Positions 58,438-64,000 of a stretch of 64,000 nucleotides of DNA are shown here, piece by piece. Source of the DNA: Paraglaciecola sp. L3A3 (lineage in GTDB: Bacteria > Pseudomonadota > Gammaproteobacteria > Enterobacterales > Alteromonadaceae); the NCBI RefSeq assembly GCF_009796765.1, contig NZ_CP047023.1, forward strand, positions 3,331,501-3,395,500, given 5' to 3'. The position numbers and the translations under genes are program-made. Positions within the stretch are counted from its first letter, which is position 1; each line of letters begins with the position of its first letter. The notes beneath the pieces are model-generated. The model did not search any database. It was not told the origin of the DNA and saw nothing but the letters and a program-made list of their open reading frames with translations.

Positions 58438-59631
58438 CTATCTAAACAACACTTTTTCTTTATTAAACCAATAAATACAAAACGCAAAAAGCGCGCCGGC
58501 TATAACTACTGTTGAACCGAATATGGCGAATAATTGAAAATAGTCCATGGTGCCTTTTACCAATTCTTTCATGGCTAACGATACATTGGTAATGGGAACC
58601 CAAGCCCAACCGCCTTTTAATTCAACACCAGGCAGAATGGATAACATAATGGGGATGATTACAAAAATCATCATGGGACCCATATAGCTTTGAGCTTCTT
58701 TAAAGCTTTTTGCGTAAATCGAAATACTCAACAAAACAGCAGCAAAAATGGCCACAACAGGTACTAACATTAAAAATATCAACACAAAATCAATCAAACC
58801 GATTTGCGCCATAAAATCAGCCACAAATTTAATGGCCATACCTTGACTTAACACAAAACCCCATAAAGCCATACTGGCTACAGTAATTAGGGCGGTCATA
58901 GTCCCAGCAAATGCTATGGTTAAAAACTTACCAAATACAATTTTATTTCTATCGATGGGTGAAATGAGTAATGTTTCTAATGTGCCTCGCTCTTTCTCTC
59001 CGGCCCCTATATCCGCAGCTGGCATCATGGCCCCTTGTAGGCAAAGAATAAACAACAGGTAAGGCAACATACCGCCAATTTTTTCGCCCCAATTTTCTCG
59101 ATTATCAGCGGTATTCACTTTTTCTAGTAATATAGGTTTGAATAATGCAGTTTGTTGACTCTCATCTAAGCCTAAGGAATCAAATGCAATGTGTTTAAAC
59201 TTCTCTGATTGGTTCTTTACTATTTCACTCACCCTGCGGTAGACCAAATTCAACCCTGCATCATTAAAATGTAATGCTAGTTTAGTTTGTCCATTTTTAA
59301 GTACATCAGCAGAATAGTTTTCAGGGATCACTAAAACAAAATCCACCAGCCCATTTCTAATGATAGTTTTATAATCGGCGTCAAGGGCGATCTCAATTTG
59401 TTGAAACTTATCCGGCTGTTTTAAATCTTCAATTATTGCAGGAGCATGTATGCCACCTACTAGCGCGTACTTAAGCACCTTAGTTTCAGCTTTGTCTATG
59501 GCTTGTTTACCCACGAACCCAGCAATACCAAAAATCACCGGAAAAATAAGCAAGGGTAAAGCAATCATAAAAAACAACGTTTTACGGTCTCTTAATAATT
59601 CTTTAAGCTCTTTTGAAAAGACTAACCACAT
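58438..59631 (-). CDS. natB: ABC-2 type exporter permease, NatB-like
   Basis: 397 residues. N-terminal cytoplasmic part and TM1 (LFFMIALPLLIFPVIFGIAG), a large extracytoplasmic domain (about 40-170), then five or six helices from about 185. The characteristic GAGEKERGTLETLLISPIDRNKIVFGK loop is typical of ABC-2 permeases such as NatB. It overlaps the ATPase gene by ten bases. In Bacillus, NatAB exports sodium; the cargo here is unproven. Confidence 0.85.
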   Translation of the reverse strand: MWLVFSKELKELLRDRKTLFFMIALPLLIFPVIFGIAGFVGKQAIDKAETKVLKYALVGGIHAPAIIEDLKQPDKFQQIEIALDADYKTIIRNGLVDFVLVIPENYSADVLKNGQTKLALHFNDAGLNLVYRRVSEIVKNQSEKFKHIAFDSLGLDESQQTALFKPILLEKVNTADNRENWGEKIGGMLPYLLFILCLQGAMMPAADIGAGEKERGTLETLLISPIDRNKIVFGKFLTIAFAGTMTALITVASMALWGFVLSQGMAIKFVADFMAQIGLIDFVLIFLMLVPVVAIFAAVLLSISIYAKSFKEAQSYMGPMMIFVIIPIMLSILPGVELKGGWAWVPITNVSLAMKELVKGTMDYFQLFAIFGSTVVIAGALFAFCIYWFNKEKVLFR

Positions 59632-60431
59632 AGATTTTCTCCTTTTAATCCATTTACTGGTTGCTGAATAGCGGCCATAAATGCCTGATTCAATGAGCCA
59701 TTTGCTAAGCCGATAAAATTGGCAAGACTGTCGTCAAATTTACTAATACCCTGATCAATTACCACTACTTTTTCACATAACTCTTGCACTTCATCTAAAT
59801 GATGAGTGGAAAAAATAACTGGGGTACCTTTGTCTTTTAACCCTCGAATAAAATTCAGCACGGTTTGTGCCGCCATAATATCCAGACCAGTGGTAGGTTC
59901 ATCTAAAATCACTAACTCAGGTTCATGAATAACAGCTCGAGCAATCGCCGTCTTTTGTTTCATACCGGTAGAGAAGTTTTCTGAGCGTCTATCTAAAAAG
60001 CTGTGCATATCCAATAAATCAGCTAGTTCCTGAATACGAGTTTCGATAGCATTGTCTTGCATACCATGCAGTTTGGCAAAATACTGAATATTTTCACGTC
60101 CGCTTAAACGCCCGTATAAACCTGTTGTACCCGATAAAAAACCAATTTTACGTCTCGCGATTATAGGGTTTTCAAGTACGTTTTCACCACCAATAATGAC
60201 ACTGCCGGCATCAGGTTTTAAAGCGGTAGACAGCATACGTAAGGTAGTGGTTTTACCTGCGCCATTTGGGCCAAGCAAGCCCAATACTTCTCCTTTTTTA
60301 CAACTAAAAGAGACATCTCTGACTGAATGAAAAAAACGTCCTTTTAGTCTGGGATCTTTTTTCTCTTGTTCACTGAGTTTTTTAGGATTTTCCACAGCAA
60401 ATTTTTTTGCCAATTGTTTTATTTGTATCAT
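59622..60431 (-). CDS. natA: ABC transporter ATP-binding protein, NatA-like
   Basis: 269 residues. Walker [10 protein letters not shown], signature FSTGMKQKTAIARAVIHEP, Walker B LVILDEPTTGLD, and H-loop STHHLDEVQ. The short C-terminal stretch after the H-loop is variable. It energises the permease encoded just after it. First gene of the pair. Confidence 0.92.
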   Translation of the reverse strand: MIQIKQLAKKFAVENPKKLSEQEKKDPRLKGRFFHSVRDVSFSCKKGEVLGLLGPNGAGKTTTLRMLSTALKPDAGSVIIGGENVLENPIIARRKIGFLSGTTGLYGRLSGRENIQYFAKLHGMQDNAIETRIQELADLLDMHSFLDRRSENFSTGMKQKTAIARAVIHEPELVILDEPTTGLDIMAAQTVLNFIRGLKDKGTPVIFSTHHLDEVQELCEKVVVIDQGISKFDDSLANFIGLANGSLNQAFMAAIQQPVNGLKGENLCG

Positions 60432-60587
60432 TCCATTTTCCTAATCAATTTAAACATTCTGATCACCAACAATTTATAGTCTAACCAATGGTAAATCTAT
60501 TACAGGGGATTCTTAAAAAATAATGTGTAACAATACACGATTAGCAAAATAGATATTCGTTACAAACAAATTTTTTAGAGGTGTGCA

Positions 60588-61295
60588 GTGCAGCAAGTTA
60601 ATAATCCAGTTCAAGCAATGCAGGATATATTTATCAAACCCAATCGAGTATTTGCCACTATAGCTGATACTCACAATTGGTCTTGGCTACCTTTTATCCT
60701 TATTTCAATTTTATCCGCTTTACCACTGTATTATTACTTTAACTTTGTAGATTTTGACTGGTATAGAAATCTCATTATTGAAACCTCTGCTGGCGATTTA
60801 AGTCCTGCAGAAATAGATGTGATGCGACAAGCAATGCAACAACCACAAATTTTATGGGTTAGCATTTTTGGCGTGATATTTTCTGGCATCATAGCAAATG
60901 CAGTTTTAGCACTGTATCTTAATTTTGCCACAAAAGCAGATGAAGAATGTGTACAAGGATTTACAGATTGGTACGGTTTTAGTTGGTGGGTTAGCATGCC
61001 GACAATTGTCACCAGTTTCATAAGTTTACTTATTGTATTATTTGCTTCTGACAATCAATTATCACCTATTACTTTAGGCCCAACCTCTCTAGCGTTCTTA
61101 TTATCAGTAGCAATGGACTCAGCATGGTTTTCCTTAGCTCAAGCAATCCGATTAGAAAGCTTTTGGGTGATGTATCTCATTGCAGTAGGTGTCAGCCAAT
61201 GGACAAAATTACCAGCAAATAGAACCTATATTATTGCGGTTGCTCCTTTCTTGCTTATATGGGGTGTTTGGACAGCAGTGTTATTATTCAGCTAA
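60588..61295 (+). CDS. Yip1 family membrane protein
   Basis: 235 residues from a GTG with GAGG six bases upstream. Five membrane helices; the N-terminus MQQVNNPVQAMQDIFIKPNRVFATI is the usual Yip1-family entry (P..-F..I...P). Function in bacteria is not known. Divergent from natAB. Confidence 0.82.
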   Translation: MQQVNNPVQAMQDIFIKPNRVFATIADTHNWSWLPFILISILSALPLYYYFNFVDFDWYRNLIIETSAGDLSPAEIDVMRQAMQQPQILWVSIFGVIFSGIIANAVLALYLNFATKADEECVQGFTDWYGFSWWVSMPTIVTSFISLLIVLFASDNQLSPITLGPTSLAFLLSVAMDSAWFSLAQAIRLESFWVMYLIAVGVSQWTKLPANRTYIIAVAPFLLIWGVWTAVLLFS

Positions 61296-61304
61296 CGAGT
61301 CAAT

Positions 61305-62132
61305 CTATACTTTGGCCTTAGGCGCAGGCCTAAAGTAATCAGTATTATCATAAAACTCCGTATTATTATTGGCATTCCAAACTCCAGGGATGCCCAATAA
61401 AGGTAAGGGATAAAGTGGCTTTTTTTGAGAAAATAACGCTTCCTGTTGAATTTTATTAACCAAGGCTTGATCCAAACTTAATACCTGTTGTTGATAGGTT
61501 AAATCTGCAAACCCCTGCTCTACTTCTACAGCCAACCATTTTCCGGTTAAACCAATAAATGGCTGCAACAACATTTCTAAATTAGCATGGCCAAATATAA
61601 AGGAATTTAACTGTTTTCCCCACATCGCCCTATGTTCAACAAAAACGGCCTGCCACTGATGATTTTGTAATTGAGCAAGTAATTGCTCTGTTGCGCAATT
61701 TTCTGATTGAGACTTCTGGTAAGTAATTATCACCCCACATTCATCAAAGTGAGTAAGGTTATTTCGTCGAGACGTTCTCGGCGTTAAACCATATTGCTCA
61801 ATATCTTCTACATGCAATTGATTTAACAGAGCTTTTGTTTGTGGAAATTGTAACCAGACCAAACCATTAAATAAGTCATGCCAGCTATTGGGGCGAGTAG
61901 GTATAATTTTTTGTTGAAAAATAATTTGTTCATAATAGGCATCGCTAGCAGGAATTTTTGACTGGCATACGAAGTTTGGTAAATCAGTCATATTGTTTTG
62001 GAGTGCCAACTTATTTAAGCCATCAGCATTTGGCCAGTGATTAATCTCACTTAGGGAAAATAGTTGCTCCAGCTTTGCCATGGGTAACATAGCCAATTGT
62101 TCTACATATTGTTTATGCCACTTATCACTCAT
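61305..62132 (-). CDS. DUF3025 domain-containing protein
   Basis: 275 residues, soluble. The family core is RPNSWHDLFNGLVWLQFPQTKALLNQLH followed by SRRNNLTHFDECGVIITY. Function unknown. It converges on the Yip1 gene with only nine bases between the stops, and is divergent from the peptidase gene. Confidence 0.88.
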   Translation of the reverse strand: MSDKWHKQYVEQLAMLPMAKLEQLFSLSEINHWPNADGLNKLALQNNMTDLPNFVCQSKIPASDAYYEQIIFQQKIIPTRPNSWHDLFNGLVWLQFPQTKALLNQLHVEDIEQYGLTPRTSRRNNLTHFDECGVIITYQKSQSENCATEQLLAQLQNHQWQAVFVEHRAMWGKQLNSFIFGHANLEMLLQPFIGLTGKWLAVEVEQGFADLTYQQQVLSLDQALVNKIQQEALFSQKKPLYPLPLLGIPGVWNANNNTEFYDNTDYFRPAPKAKV

Positions 62133-62215
62133 TCCCTACCGCTCCAAAAAAACATGTAATAATTTATACCTAGCCTCATAATGAAGACATTATTTTCAAC
62201 AACAAGAGTCAGCCT

Positions 62216-63862
62216 ATGAAAATTTGCCATAAACTCGTCACCTTATGTATTCCCCTTGTCATGATTTTTTCATCCTGCGAAGACAAAAAAATAGTAGAAC
62301 CTGTTGTTACTGACAATTTTTCTCAGGTATATAAAAATATTAATGTCGAAGATATTAAAACACACATTAAAACCCTATCGTCAGACGAATTTGAAGGTAG
62401 GTTACCGACAACTGTTGGTGAACAAAAAACATTAGATTATTTGCTCAAGGAGTTTAAGCAACTCGGTTATCAGCCAGGTAACGGCGATAGCTATTTACAA
62501 GCGGTTGATTTAATTGAAATCACAGCAGATCCAAATATGGTTATGTCTATTGGTGACAACAAGCTCAATTACAAAGAACAAATGATGGCATCTAGCAAAC
62601 TAGAGCAAAGTCAAGTTGAGCTAAAAGAGTCTGAATTAGTTTTTGTTGGATACGGGATCAATGCCCCTGAATATGATTGGAATGACTATTCAGACGTAGA
62701 CGTCAAAGGTAAAACCGTGGTCATATTAGTCAATGATCCTGGTTTTGAAACACCTGAAAGTGGCTTATTTCAAGGTAAATCTATGACCTATTACGGTCGA
62801 TGGACATATAAATATGAAGAGGCTAGCCGTCAAGGTGCTGCAGCTGCATTAATTGTGCATGAAACAAAACCTGCATCTTATGGTTGGTCCGTAGTAGCCA
62901 ATAGCTGGAGCGGCCCGCAATATAACTTAGTATCAGAAAATAGCAATGCAGATAAAGTAGCGGTAGAAGGCTGGCTAACATTAGACAGTGCAGAAAAAGT
63001 ATTTGCCAGTGCAGGATTAGATTTTTTCGCCGAAAAACAAAAAGCCAAAGCAGCCAATTACAATAGACGTATGGGCGTAACAGCCTCCGTCACAATAAAT
63101 AACACCTTTAAAAAATCCACTAGTTATAACGTGATAGCCACATTACCCGGTACCAGTGCAGCAGATGAACACCTTATTTATACCGCACATTGGGATCACT
63201 TAGGAAAAGATGAAACTAAACAGGGTGACCAAATTTACAATGGCGCCCACGATAATGCCACAGGAATAGCAGCCAGTTTAGCTATAGCAAAATCATTCTC
63301 AGAATTAACTATTAAACCTAAACGAACTGTAACTTTTCTAATGGTCACAGCTGAAGAACAAGGATTATTAGGCTCAAAATATTATACCGAACACCCACTT
63401 ATTCCATTAGATAAAACCGTAGCCAATATCAATATGGATGCCATGAATGTGTTAGGTAAAACCAAAGATGTGGCGGTGGTGGGCATGGGTAAATCTGAAC
63501 TAGAAACCTATTTAAGAAAAGCGGCAAAGGCCCAAAATAGACATATTGTTCAAGAAGGCAAACCCGAGGCCGGATATTATTATCGAAGCGATCATTTCAA
63601 CTTTGCTAAAAAAGGCGTGCCAGCACTGTATGCGAAAGGCGGAAACGAACCTATTGACCAAGTCACCGCTGATTATCGCAAACGAACAAACGTGATCATC
63701 ACAGGCTGTTACCACCAAGTATGTGATCAATTCCGTGAAAATTGGGATTTATCAGGTATTCAACAAGATGCTCAACTTCTATTTAAAGTGGGTCACGACC
63801 TAGTTAATTCAAACGACTGGCCAAAGTGGACAGAAACCAGCGAATTTCAGCGACCAAGGTAA
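62216..63862 (+). CDS. M28 family zinc aminopeptidase-like lipoprotein
   Basis: 548 residues. A lipobox (IFSSC) puts the lipid on C21. A protease-associated domain lies at about 130-260 (ELVFVGYGINAPEYDWNDY, KTVVILVNDPG). The M28 domain has zinc ligands in TAHWDHLG, GAHDNATG, AEEQGLLGS (catalytic Glu pair), NMDAMN and the final SDHFNFAKKGVPALY. It would cleave amino acids from peptides in the envelope. Single gene. Confidence 0.93.
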   Translation: MKICHKLVTLCIPLVMIFSSCEDKKIVEPVVTDNFSQVYKNINVEDIKTHIKTLSSDEFEGRLPTTVGEQKTLDYLLKEFKQLGYQPGNGDSYLQAVDLIEITADPNMVMSIGDNKLNYKEQMMASSKLEQSQVELKESELVFVGYGINAPEYDWNDYSDVDVKGKTVVILVNDPGFETPESGLFQGKSMTYYGRWTYKYEEASRQGAAAALIVHETKPASYGWSVVANSWSGPQYNLVSENSNADKVAVEGWLTLDSAEKVFASAGLDFFAEKQKAKAANYNRRMGVTASVTINNTFKKSTSYNVIATLPGTSAADEHLIYTAHWDHLGKDETKQGDQIYNGAHDNATGIAASLAIAKSFSELTIKPKRTVTFLMVTAEEQGLLGSKYYTEHPLIPLDKTVANINMDAMNVLGKTKDVAVVGMGKSELETYLRKAAKAQNRHIVQEGKPEAGYYYRSDHFNFAKKGVPALYAKGGNEPIDQVTADYRKRTNVIITGCYHQVCDQFRENWDLSGIQQDAQLLFKVGHDLVNSNDWPKWTETSEFQRPR

Positions 63863-64000
63863 TGATGATTTCTGTCAAAGGTTATAAATAAACACATTTG
63901 CGATAGTCAGATCTTTTAATCAAAGTAACTGACTATCCGTAAAGTTCTAGTTGATTAGTAGGAAGCACGGGACAAGAAGAGTTCTTGCAAAATGCTAGAC

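Overview
The window reads as chromosomal DNA of a cold or marine gammaproteobacterium of the order Alteromonadales, close to Paraglaciecola/Glaciecola/Alteromonas. This is inferred from gene content, not from a search. The clues are AT-rich DNA, the seqA-pgm pair, the order sdhCDAB-sucABCD with gltA divergent, a YbiT-type ABC-F gene, and large TonB-dependent receptors beside a pullulanase and a tryptophan-halogenase-like gene under operators of the type GCATACGTATGC.

Layout. 1-618: the N-terminal half of a GGDEF-EAL protein, cut by the window edge. 811-5743: glycogen phosphorylase, then phosphoglucomutase behind the replication regulator seqA. 5966-9941: MoxR ATPase, DUF58 protein and transmembrane transglutaminase (one operon). 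10060-12152: ybiT and a VF530-type small protein. 12357-12520: a stable-RNA promoter and tRNA-Ile2(CAU). 12912-14879: a group II intron on the minus strand whose reverse transcriptase/maturase is frameshifted. 14906-19992: small hydrolase, a porin plus phosphate-binding-like protein pair, and a dCache-GGDEF diguanylate cyclase. 20376-23617: periplasmic binding protein, PhyH-family dioxygenase, a possible nuclease-like protein with an apparent AUC start, and a universal stress protein. 23836-27839: AraC regulator, SemiSWEET, esterase-like lipoprotein and sugar-porter MFS transporter, a likely sugar-use island. 28011-30650: RRM protein, a broken gene end, and a sulfatase. 31490-43793: an alpha-glucan utilisation locus with two TonB receptors, a halogenase-like flavoprotein and a large lipoprotein pullulanase, preceded by four copies of a MalR-like operator. 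43794-45085: an intergenic region holding two MITE-like inverted-repeat elements. 45086-56620: the TCA block (sucDCBA, sdhBADC on minus; gltA on plus). 57494-60431: a BrnT/BrnA-like toxin-antitoxin pair and a NatAB-like ABC exporter. 60588-63862: Yip1-family membrane protein, DUF3025 protein and M28 peptidase.

How the genes work together. The starch/pullulan locus would bind alpha-glucans at the surface, debranch them and import the oligomers through TonB receptors. Glycogen phosphorylase and phosphoglucomutase handle internal glucan and glucose-1-phosphate, and the TCA operons burn the product. No phage, CRISPR array or large genomic island is visible. The accessory signals are the group II intron, the small inverted-repeat elements, a degenerate 20-bp hairpin repeat, a toxin-antitoxin pair and several proteins with altered catalytic residues. 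I found no convincing wholly new multi-gene system. The most novel-looking items are the MITE-like elements, the 20-bp hairpin array, the apparent AUC start codon and the Ser-to-Asp change in an esterase.
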